A stretch of DNA of 7,040 bases from Sulfurovum sp. (lineage in GTDB: Bacteria > Campylobacterota > Campylobacteria > Campylobacterales > Sulfurovaceae): assembly GCA_003978395.1 (NCBI GenBank), contig QNZV01000173.1:1-7040 (forward strand), in the 5' to 3' direction. How positions within the stretch are numbered: the first letter of the stretch is position 1; every line of letters begins with the position of its first letter. The position numbers and the translations under genes are program-made. Under the pieces are notes generated by a model. That model made no database searches. It was not told the origin of the DNA and saw nothing but the letters and a program-made list of their open reading frames with translations. Shown here piece after piece: positions 1 through 5,783 of the stretch.

Positions 1-2
1 GT

Positions 3-284
3 AATAAACACGGTCTTCTAAAAGCACTTGTAGTCGAAAAAATAGGCATGGGTGGAGCAAAAACAAAACTAAAAATAGTTATAGACGAGGGGAAAAATAG
101 ACATATACGCCGACTCTTTGGAGCTATGAAAGACCCCAAATTTGGAACACCACTAAAAGTATTAGAGTTAAAACGGGTTAGCATTGGTAATTTTAAACTC
201 GATATTGAGAGTGGTCAGTGGCGTTGGCTTAGTGTGCAAGAAGAGAGAGGCTTAATTAACCACTCCTCCTCTAGGAATCTTTAG
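3..284 (+). CDS. Pseudouridine synthase, RsuA/RluB/RluE/RluF family, C-terminal part (5' end outside window)
   Basis: This is the last 93 codons of a gene that starts upstream; the frame is open back to the window edge, so the ATG at 48 is internal rather than a start. Enzymes of this family convert a specific uridine in 16S or 23S rRNA to pseudouridine in the cytoplasm. The visible evidence is the family's C-terminal signature: 'IDEGKNRHIRRLFGAM', the counterpart of the 'EGRNRQ(V/I)RRM' motif, followed by a 'LKRVSIGNFKLD...GQWRWL' segment matching the usual 'L.R..IG...L..L..G.WR.L' ending. The catalytic aspartate and any S4 domain would lie upstream, outside the window. The spacing 'MKDPKFGTPL' is a little longer than the usual 'G(H)PTL' link. 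The target uridine cannot be assigned from this fragment, so no symbol is given. The stop at 282-284 overlaps the convergent helicase gene by 14 bp. Confidence 0.85.
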   Translation, partial: NKHGLLKALVVEKIGMGGAKTKLKIVIDEGKNRHIRRLFGAMKDPKFGTPLKVLELKRVSIGNFKLDIESGQWRWLSVQEERGLINHSSSRNL

Positions 285-1608
285 AACCTTGACTATTTCT
301 ACTTCGGCTACGTTTTCTACTACGATTACGGCTGTTTCCTCCACTCTTCTCTTGGCTACTCTTATCTCTATTTTTTTCATTTGAGTTTCGATGACCACCT
401 CCACCACGTCGCCCTCTTCCTCCACCTTGGTTAATTGGTTCGGCTTTGATACTTGAATCTACTTCAAACCCTTTTACCACAACTTTGTTGATTTTTTGAC
501 CAATCAAACGCTCTATGCCTCGTAGATAATCATTCTCATCAACACAGACCAAAGATAATGCCTCTCCCTCTCGTCCTGCTCGTCCTGTTCTTCCAATTCT
601 ATGCACATAATCTTCGGGTACATTAGGAAGTTCAAAGTTAACAACATGAGGCAACATATCAATATCAATTCCACGTGCAGCGATGTCCGTAGCGACTAAG
701 ACTCTGATTTTATTGGATTTAAAGTTTGCCAAAGCTTTGGTTCTTGCCCCTTGACTCTTATTTCCATGAATCGCAGCCGAATTAATCCCCTGTTGTTCTA
801 AATATTCACAAAGTTTGTTTGCTCCATGCTTGGTTCGGGTAAATACTAAAACCTGTTTCCATCCACCCTCTTTAATAAGTTTGGAGAGAAGGTCTCTTTT
901 TTTGCTTTTATCCACAGGATGCACCAACTGTGCAATACGGTCAGCTGTCTTATTCTGCGTTGCCACCTCGACCAGAGATGGATTGCGTTGAAAACCAGAT
1001 GCCAAGGCTTTTATCTCTTTTGAAAATGTTGCTGAAAAAAGCAGAGTTTGTCTCTGTTTTGGAACAAGACGTACAATCTTCTTAATATCATGAATAAAGC
1101 CCATATCCAACATACGGTCAGCTTCATCTAAAACCAAAGTTTCAACCTTTGAGAGGTCAACAACCTTTTGACTAGCAAGGTCAAGTAGTCGCCCTGGGGT
1201 TGCGATTAAAATATCTATTCCACTCTTTAGCACATTAATCTGGCGATTAATATTTACTCCTCCAAAGATAACTGTTGATTTATAGGGTAAATAGCGTGAA
1301 TACATCTCTACATTTTCGCCAATTTGGGCTGCGAGTTCACGCGTAGGTGTTAAAATTAATGCACGAATATGACGTTTTGGTTGTCCACGGTGTGACTTTA
1401 AGGGTTGATGATGTTGTACCATTCGCTCTAAAAGAGGCAAGGTAAACCCTGCTGTTTTTCCTGTACCTGTTTGGGCTGCGGCTAAAACGTCGTCTCCCTT
1501 TAAAATAAGAGGAATAGCTTGTGCCTGAATCGGTGTGGGTTTTGTGTAACCTGTCTCTGTAATAGCTTTTAAAATAGGGTCTGAAAGCCCCAATGTTGAA
1601 AATGACAT
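271..1608 (-). CDS. rhlE: ATP-dependent DEAD-box RNA helicase, RhlE type
   Basis: A 445-residue DEAD-box helicase that unwinds short RNA duplexes, with likely roles in ribosome assembly, RNA decay or cold adaptation. All family motifs are visible in order: Q motif 'GYTKPTPIQ' (20-28), motif I 'AQTGTGKT' (45-52), Ia 'PTRELA' (88-93), GG (116-117), Ib 'TPGR' (137-140), II 'DEAD' (161-164), III 'SAT' (192-194), IV 'VLVFTRTK' (253-260), V 'ATDIAARGIDI' (306-316) and VI 'HRIGRTGRAGR' (336-346). The core ends near residue 385. It is followed by a basic, low-complexity tail of about 55 residues, with glycine-arginine runs at 396-405 and an arginine-serine stretch at 426-440, likely for RNA binding. 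Start: ATG with only a weak AAGG 11 nt upstream; the Q motif near the N-terminus fits this start. It lies 119 bp downstream of lon on the same strand, with its own candidate promoter. RhlE is preferred over other DEAD-box groups because of the short N-terminus, the Q-motif wording and the GR-rich tail; the subgroup is less certain than the family. Confidence 0.93.
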   Translation of the reverse strand: MSFSTLGLSDPILKAITETGYTKPTPIQAQAIPLILKGDDVLAAAQTGTGKTAGFTLPLLERMVQHHQPLKSHRGQPKRHIRALILTPTRELAAQIGENVEMYSRYLPYKSTVIFGGVNINRQINVLKSGIDILIATPGRLLDLASQKVVDLSKVETLVLDEADRMLDMGFIHDIKKIVRLVPKQRQTLLFSATFSKEIKALASGFQRNPSLVEVATQNKTADRIAQLVHPVDKSKKRDLLSKLIKEGGWKQVLVFTRTKHGANKLCEYLEQQGINSAAIHGNKSQGARTKALANFKSNKIRVLVATDIAARGIDIDMLPHVVNFELPNVPEDYVHRIGRTGRAGREGEALSLVCVDENDYLRGIERLIGQKINKVVVKGFEVDSSIKAEPINQGGGRGRRGGGGHRNSNEKNRDKSSQEKSGGNSRNRSRKRSRSRNSQGSKDS

Positions 1609-1675
1609 AAGAATAAATACCTTGATAAATAAGAAATAGTAATTGAGTTGACGTGTGAAGTCGATAATTAACGAG

Positions 1676-1684
1676 AGTATATCA
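1676..1684 (-). promoter_or_regulatory. Candidate extended -10 promoter for rhlE
   Basis: On the minus strand this reads TGATATACT, a TGn extension joined to a TATACT hexamer, inside the 119-bp gap between lon and rhlE. No convincing -35 is present, which is normal for Campylobacterota promoters. A start about 7 nt downstream would give an rhlE leader of roughly 60 nt. Read from sequence only; rhlE might also be reached by read-through from lon, since I see no hairpin terminator after lon. Confidence 0.4.
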
Positions 1685-1727
1685 AGTTTTACCTACTTCC
1701 TACGTTTTAGACAAAAAATATATAAAA

Positions 1728-4163
1728 TTAAATCAACGCCTCAGCCAAAACCTCATCAATAACTGAAACAGGAATAATCTCTATTGCTTTTTTTACTTCA
1801 TCTGGGATTTCATCTAAATCTCGTTCGTAATTTTTATCAGGGATTAATGCTTTGGTTACACCTGATTTATAGGCAGCGATTAGTTTCTCTTTTAATCCAC
1901 CTATTGGTAAGACTTTCCCTGTCAACGTAAGTTCCCCTGTCATTGCAATATTATTATCAACTCTCTTTTCAGATAGAATAGATGCAATTGCAACAGCCAT
2001 TGTGATACCTGCACTTGGACCATCTTTTGGGGTTGCTCCTTCTGGAACATGAATATGTAAATCATAACGTTTATAGACTTCGCTTATCTCTATATTTTCA
2101 TGGGTCTCGTTATCTTTACTATGTAGTGGAATAATCTTTTTAGGGATTTGTAACATACCGTTATCAATAAGAATCTTAACCACAGAAAAAGCAATATAGA
2201 CAGACTCTTGCATCACTTTTCCAAGGCTACCTGTGAGCTTAACAGCTCCTTTTCCTTTGAGTTTAATAGCTTCTATTTTTAGAACATCACCACCCACAGA
2301 AGTCCACGCCAATCCATTCACTACTCCTATTAAGGGTTGAGTATCCACAGAAGAGGCTTCAAATACTTTTTTATCTGCAAATTCAGGTAAATCTTTTACT
2401 TGAATCTCTATTTTACCTTCTTCTTTGTTAGTGAGTAGTTTTAAAGCAGATTTTCGCATAAGTCCTGCTACTTTTCGGCGAAGTCCTCTAACTCCAGGTT
2501 CTCTAGTATACTCATCAATCAGTAGTTTCAAGGCTTTGTCTGTAATCTCGAACTCATCTGAATGCAAAGCGTGTTTTTTTAACTCTTGTGGAATCAAATA
2601 CTGCTTGGCTATTTCAAGCTTTTCACCAGGTGTATAGGAGCTAACAGAGATAAACTCCATTCTATCACGAAGAGGTGCAGGAATCTGCCCCACATCGTTG
2701 GCCGTTGCTATAAAAATAGCTTTAGACAAGTCAATATTAAAGTTTAAATAGTAGTCACGATACTCATGGTTCTGCTCGGGGTCTAAGATTTCTAAAAGTA
2801 CCGATGTAGGGTCTCCACGGTGTCCTCGTCCTACTTTATCAATCTCATCTAAAACCACCACGGGATCCATACTTTTTGCTGTAATCAAGCCCTGTACAAT
2901 TCGCCCAGGCATTGCACCGACATAGGTTCTTCGGTGTCCTCTTAACTCATTAACATCTTCCATTCCCCCCAAAGCAATACGTACCAATGGACGATTTAAA
3001 GCTTTTGAGATGGAGTTTGCGAGAGATGTTTTACCGACCCCAGGAGGTCCATAAAAACATAAAATAGTTCCTGCACTTGCATCAAGTGTTATACCTCGTT
3101 TCTCTGCTAACTCTCTGACGGAAAAGAACTCTACTATTCTCTCTTTTGCTTTTTCTAACGAAAAGTGGTCAAGATTGAGTCGTTCTTGGACATCTAATAC
3201 TTTCAATGCCTTATCGGTTACTTTTCCAAAAGGAAGTTCAAAAACCAACTCCAAATAGTTCTGTATTTGACTAGCATCAGCAGAATCGGGGTGCATACGT
3301 GTAAAACGTTCTAACTGCTTTGATATTTCATTATAAGTATCTTCTGCCACCAAAGATTTTAATAATTCAAGTTTTTCTCTAAACTCTTCAATCTCCTCTT
3401 CACGTTGTGCATCAACACCTAACTCTTTATTAATCTCTTTAATCTGCTCTTTTAGAAAATACTCTTTATTGGTTTGCTCTATTTTTGTATGTACCTTAGA
3501 ACGTATCTCACGCTCTACTCGTGCAGACTCCATTTCTGAAATAATAATATCAATCACTTTCATCAAGCGATGCTCTATATCTTCTTCTGTATAGATAGCG
3601 TACGCTTCACTTTTAGAGAGTTTCAACAACGAAGAGACCAAGTCTACAATACGATAAGGGTTATCTGTTTCAGAGATAGTTTTGAGTAAATCAGAAGGGA
3701 TGGAGTTGTTCACTTTAGAGAGTAGTTGTATTTTTTCATTTAATACACCGATAAGAGCTTGAATCTTCAACTCATCATACTCTGGATTCTCAATCAGTTC
3801 AACTAAAGCCTGTTGAAAAAATCCTTCATCCAATTCAATGGTTTCAAACTCTCCTGAAATTTTACCTTTTGCTAGACCTTGAAAAAGAATTTTAACTCTG
3901 CCATCAGGAATATTTACTTTACGCATAATAGAGCCAATAACACCTATATTATGAATATCTTTTTCATCTCTTGAGCCTTCAAAACTCTCTTTTGTTGTGG
4001 TCAATAGAATAAGAGAATTTTTTTCCATAGCATAGGTTATCGCATCAATATCCTCTTTTTTGGTTAAAAAAATAGGGCTTATCATAAAAGGATATAAAAA
4101 AAGTTTATCTTCTATAACGACAGGGATTTTTGTTGGGAATGGTTCATAATTACTAAGTTGCAT
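1728..4163 (-). CDS. lon: ATP-dependent Lon protease (endopeptidase La)
   Basis: An 811-residue cytoplasmic AAA+ serine protease that unfolds and degrades misfolded and regulatory proteins; the length is normal for bacterial Lon. Order of domains: N-terminal substrate-binding domain (about 10-205), a charged helical segment (about 205-300), the AAA+ module with Walker A 'GPPGVGKT' (372-379), Walker B 'VVVLDEID' (435-442), sensor-1 Asn489, 'DRME' with likely arginine finger (500-503) and sensor-2 'GVRGLRR' (557-563). The protease domain begins near 605 and holds catalytic Ser717 in 'KDGPSAG' and catalytic Lys760 in 'GGLKEK'. The 43-residue Ser-Lys spacing equals that of E. coli Ser679-Lys722. 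All active residues are present. Start: ATG with AGGA (4169-4172) five nt upstream. It follows bamD by only 12 bp, so the two are very likely one transcript. Lon is often a heat-shock gene, but no CIRCE-type operator is visible upstream of the operon. Confidence 0.98.
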   Translation of the reverse strand: MQLSNYEPFPTKIPVVIEDKLFLYPFMISPIFLTKKEDIDAITYAMEKNSLILLTTTKESFEGSRDEKDIHNIGVIGSIMRKVNIPDGRVKILFQGLAKGKISGEFETIELDEGFFQQALVELIENPEYDELKIQALIGVLNEKIQLLSKVNNSIPSDLLKTISETDNPYRIVDLVSSLLKLSKSEAYAIYTEEDIEHRLMKVIDIIISEMESARVEREIRSKVHTKIEQTNKEYFLKEQIKEINKELGVDAQREEEIEEFREKLELLKSLVAEDTYNEISKQLERFTRMHPDSADASQIQNYLELVFELPFGKVTDKALKVLDVQERLNLDHFSLEKAKERIVEFFSVRELAEKRGITLDASAGTILCFYGPPGVGKTSLANSISKALNRPLVRIALGGMEDVNELRGHRRTYVGAMPGRIVQGLITAKSMDPVVVLDEIDKVGRGHRGDPTSVLLEILDPEQNHEYRDYYLNFNIDLSKAIFIATANDVGQIPAPLRDRMEFISVSSYTPGEKLEIAKQYLIPQELKKHALHSDEFEITDKALKLLIDEYTREPGVRGLRRKVAGLMRKSALKLLTNKEEGKIEIQVKDLPEFADKKVFEASSVDTQPLIGVVNGLAWTSVGGDVLKIEAIKLKGKGAVKLTGSLGKVMQESVYIAFSVVKILIDNGMLQIPKKIIPLHSKDNETHENIEISEVYKRYDLHIHVPEGATPKDGPSAGITMAVAIASILSEKRVDNNIAMTGELTLTGKVLPIGGLKEKLIAAYKSGVTKALIPDKNYERDLDEIPDEVKKAIEIIPVSVIDEVLAEALI

Positions 4164-4175
4164 TGCTATCCTAAA

Positions 4176-4835
4176 TTAATTAAATACAGAATCTAAAACA
4201 CCTACTTCTGGTGCTTTAATATCTGCAATATTGAGTGGAGATTTACTATTTTTGGCTCTATAAAATTTTGATGCTTTATCTTTACCTATACGAGCATAAA
4301 GATTTGCAATATTTTCATTTAACATATATTTTGCCATGTGCAAACGTACTCGAATCGTCTGTACTACAGGTAGATAAATAGATGAAGGATAAACATTTAC
4401 AAAGGAATCCAAATCATCTAAAGTATCTATCATCAATTTTTGGTCTTTATTTATATCTTTAATTCCTAAGAATGCTGCTTTGATTTTCAAAAATTTTGCC
4501 TGTTCAATACCTGAACCTGTTGCATATTTTTTTAGATATTCATCTAAATAGTAATCTGCCATTATAAACTCTTGCTCTTCCATATGGGCTTGTGCTAAAA
4601 ACATTGTTGCTGTAGGAAGAACAGGAGAACGCATGTGTTCACTACGTAATGATATATAATAATTATCTGCTTTATCTAGGTTAGATGAGGCAACCTCTTT
4701 TACGATACTTTTATACCAATAAAGTGCCGATTTATCATACTCTTTTACGGCATCTTTGGAACTACATCCTAGAAAAAGAGCTACAAACATTAGTAGAGTA
4801 AATGTTTGTTTAATATTTCTTACTATTTTCATCAT
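4176..4835 (-). CDS. bamD: Outer-membrane protein assembly lipoprotein BamD (YfiO/ComL family)
   Basis: A lipoprotein of about 219 residues resembling BamD, the essential partner of BamA in folding and inserting beta-barrel proteins in the outer membrane; it would sit on the periplasmic face. Visible: a basic N-terminus, a hydrophobic stretch 'TLLMFVALFLG' (13-23) and a lipobox ending in Cys24, followed by 'SSKD'. The -3 residue is Phe rather than the commoner Leu. The mature part is helical with TPR-like units, e.g. 'YYISLRSEHMRSP' (59-71) and 'FIMADYYLDEYLKKY' (90-104), and the characteristic late 'ARIGKDKASKFY' (181-192). It is slightly shorter than E. coli BamD. Two adjacent ATG codons are available. 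The AAGG at 4839-4842 is 3 nt from the first and 6 nt from the second, so the second (codon ending at 4832, 218 residues) is probably the real start. It leads a bamD-lon transcription unit, an arrangement I recall from Campylobacter. Identification rests on lipobox, TPR pattern and context. Confidence 0.85.
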   Translation of the reverse strand: MMKIVRNIKQTFTLLMFVALFLGCSSKDAVKEYDKSALYWYKSIVKEVASSNLDKADNYYISLRSEHMRSPVLPTATMFLAQAHMEEQEFIMADYYLDEYLKKYATGSGIEQAKFLKIKAAFLGIKDINKDQKLMIDTLDDLDSFVNVYPSSIYLPVVQTIRVRLHMAKYMLNENIANLYARIGKDKASKFYRAKNSKSPLNIADIKAPEVGVLDSVFN

Positions 4836-4838
4836 TGA

Positions 4839-4842
4839 CCTT
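4839..4842 (-). promoter_or_regulatory. Shine-Dalgarno of bamD, deciding between two ATGs
   Basis: The minus strand reads AAGGTCAATGATG. Three nt separate AAGG from the first ATG and six from the second. The usual optimum of 5-9 nt favours the second ATG, giving 'MKIVRN...'. The difference is one residue and does not affect the lipobox. Confidence 0.55.
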
Positions 4843-4881
4843 ATATCTTATTTTTCAAAAAAATATAATACCTCAAACTCT

Positions 4882-4887
4882 ATTATA
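4882..4887 (-). promoter_or_regulatory. Candidate -10 element for the bamD-lon operon
   Basis: The minus strand reads TATAAT, a perfect -10 hexamer, about 47 nt before the bamD start codon, with no clear -35. A start about 7 nt downstream would give a leader of roughly 40 nt. A second, weaker choice is TATTAT further downstream in the same AT-rich stretch. AT-richness makes chance hexamers common, so confidence is modest. Confidence 0.35.
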
Positions 4888-4890
4888 TTT

Positions 4891-4899
4891 TGCTATAAT
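4891..4899 (+). promoter_or_regulatory. Extended -10 promoter for proC
   Basis: TGCTATAAT is a perfect TGn extension plus TATAAT consensus. A transcription start near 4906 would leave a leader of about 24 nt, ending in the strong Shine-Dalgarno AAGGAG (4919-4924). No recognisable -35 is present. Its -10 lies only a few bases from the oppositely oriented bamD -10. Confidence 0.65.
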
Positions 4900-4918
4900 C
4901 GCCAAAAATCATACCCTT

Positions 4919-4924
4919 AAGGAG
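4919..4924 (+). promoter_or_regulatory. Strong Shine-Dalgarno that supports the TTG start of proC
   Basis: AAGGAG stands 5 nt before a TTG codon at 4930. It is the best ribosome-binding site in the window and supports TTG as the initiation codon, because the nucleotide-binding loop of ProC must sit within the first dozen residues. Confidence 0.8.
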
Positions 4925-4929
4925 AAAAG

Positions 4930-5676
4930 TTGACATTAACAATTATTGGACCAGGAGCAATGGCAATGGCAATAGCTCATGGATTAAAAGAGAGCTATAC
5001 ATTGGAATTTGTAGCAAGAGATATTTCTAAATTAGAAAAGATAAAAGAGGAGTTTTCTGCCAATGTTTATGCTTTAAAAGATTTTGATATTACAGGTAAA
5101 ACTATTTTATTGGCAGTAAAACCGTACGCCTTAGCTTCGGTATCAGAAGAGATTAAAGGTAAAGCTCTAAGTCTCTACTCTGTATTAGCAGGAACAACCC
5201 TAAACGCCTTAAAAGAGAATATTTCTGCAGAAAATCATATAAGAATCATGCCCAATGTCTCTGCAAAATTTGGAGCTTCTACATCAGTAATTACAGGAGA
5301 TGATGCAAAAAAAGAGGAGGCTATGAGACTTTTTTCAGCAATTGGAGATACTTTTTGGGTGGATAGTGAAAAAGAGGTAGATATTGCAACAGCTGTTGCA
5401 GGTTCGGGTCCTGCTCTATTGACATTGGTTGCAGAAGCAATGATGGATGGTTTGGTAAAAGAGGGAATGAAAAGGGTCGATGCAGTAGGAATTACAAACT
5501 CACTCTTTAAAGGGTTTGCACCACTTATTGCCTCTAACCACCCTGCTCTAATCAAAGATTCTGTTATGAGTCCAGGTGGCACAACAGCTGCAGCTTATGG
5601 AGCGTTGGAGGAAGGGGCTGTGAGGTCTTCGTTTATTAAAGCTATTGGGGAGGCTTTTAAGGTTACACAGGGATAA
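4930..5676 (+). CDS. proC: Pyrroline-5-carboxylate reductase
   Basis: A 248-residue cytoplasmic enzyme that reduces 1-pyrroline-5-carboxylate to L-proline with NAD(P)H, the last step of proline synthesis. Visible in order: the dinucleotide-binding loop 'IIGPGAMAMAI' (5-15) right after the first strand, 'LAVKP' (61-65), 'SVLAGTT' (84-90), 'RIMPN' (105-109) with the conserved Pro-Asn, 'VAGSGPA' (156-162), and the C-terminal family signature 'SPGGTTAAAYGALEEGAVR' (214-232). The 'GPGAM' loop replaces the more usual 'GGGNM', a mild variation. Length is slightly below the usual 260-280. It initiates at TTG behind AAGGAG; starting later would destroy the binding loop. It is transcribed divergently from bamD-lon and appears monocistronic, with an AT-rich spacer and a new promoter following it. 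Confidence 0.96.
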   Translation: MTLTIIGPGAMAMAIAHGLKESYTLEFVARDISKLEKIKEEFSANVYALKDFDITGKTILLAVKPYALASVSEEIKGKALSLYSVLAGTTLNALKENISAENHIRIMPNVSAKFGASTSVITGDDAKKEEAMRLFSAIGDTFWVDSEKEVDIATAVAGSGPALLTLVAEAMMDGLVKEGMKRVDAVGITNSLFKGFAPLIASNHPALIKDSVMSPGGTTAAAYGALEEGAVRSSFIKAIGEAFKVTQG

Positions 5677-5678
5677 AC

Positions 5679-5706
5679 ATATAAAATAATTAAATTAATT
5701 TTATAT
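5679..5706 (+). terminator. AT-only hairpin after proC, weak terminator candidate
   Basis: ATATAAAAT (5679-5687) and ATTTTATAT (5698-5706) are perfect 9-bp inverted arms around a 10-nt loop, 2 nt after the proC stop. The stem contains only A-U pairs and what follows is mixed A/T rather than a clean U-tract. It could terminate weakly or be chance symmetry in very AT-rich DNA. Confidence 0.25.
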
Positions 5707-5723
5707 TATATAGTTATTTTAAA

Positions 5724-5775
5724 CTTTAAGAAATTAAAAAAATATTATAATATTTGCAATTTATATTTCTTAAAG
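5724..5775. repeat. Perfect 11-bp inverted repeat bracketing the promoter of the Calx-beta gene
   Basis: CTTTAAGAAAT (5724-5734) and ATTTCTTAAAG (5765-5775) are exact reverse complements separated by 30 bp. The interval holds a consensus -10, and the right arm runs into the Shine-Dalgarno. If transcription starts near 5758, only the right arm is in the RNA, so a role would have to be at the DNA level, as a paired operator. If transcription starts upstream, the RNA could fold and occlude the ribosome-binding site. Function is inference. Confidence 0.5.
5746..5751 (+). promoter_or_regulatory. Candidate -10 element for the Calx-beta gene
   Basis: TATAAT, a perfect hexamer, lies 38 bp before the start codon; a start near 5758 would give a leader of about 26 nt. 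The region 17 bp upstream has no TTGACA-like sequence. The stretch 5677-5783 is almost entirely A and T, so other start points are possible. Confidence 0.5.
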
Positions 5776-5783
5776 GAATAATC

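Noticed and set aside
48..50. ATG at 48 as the start of a small 78-residue gene
   Set aside because: The frame stays open upstream to the window edge, and the protein is clearly the C-terminal part of a pseudouridine synthase.
1609..1727. Rho-independent terminator or small RNA between lon and rhlE
   Set aside because: The T-rich run after lon has no GC-containing hairpin before it, and no stable structured element is visible; only the candidate rhlE promoter is supported.
2425..2637. 70-codon plus-strand reading frame
   Set aside because: It lies wholly antisense to the conserved AAA+ region of lon, has serine-rich low-information sequence and no ribosome-binding site worth noting; it is a shadow of lon.
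5235..5582. 115-codon minus-strand reading frame
   Set aside because: Antisense to proC, whose conserved motifs are all on the other strand; the translation is typical mirror composition rich in Ser, Ala and Ile.
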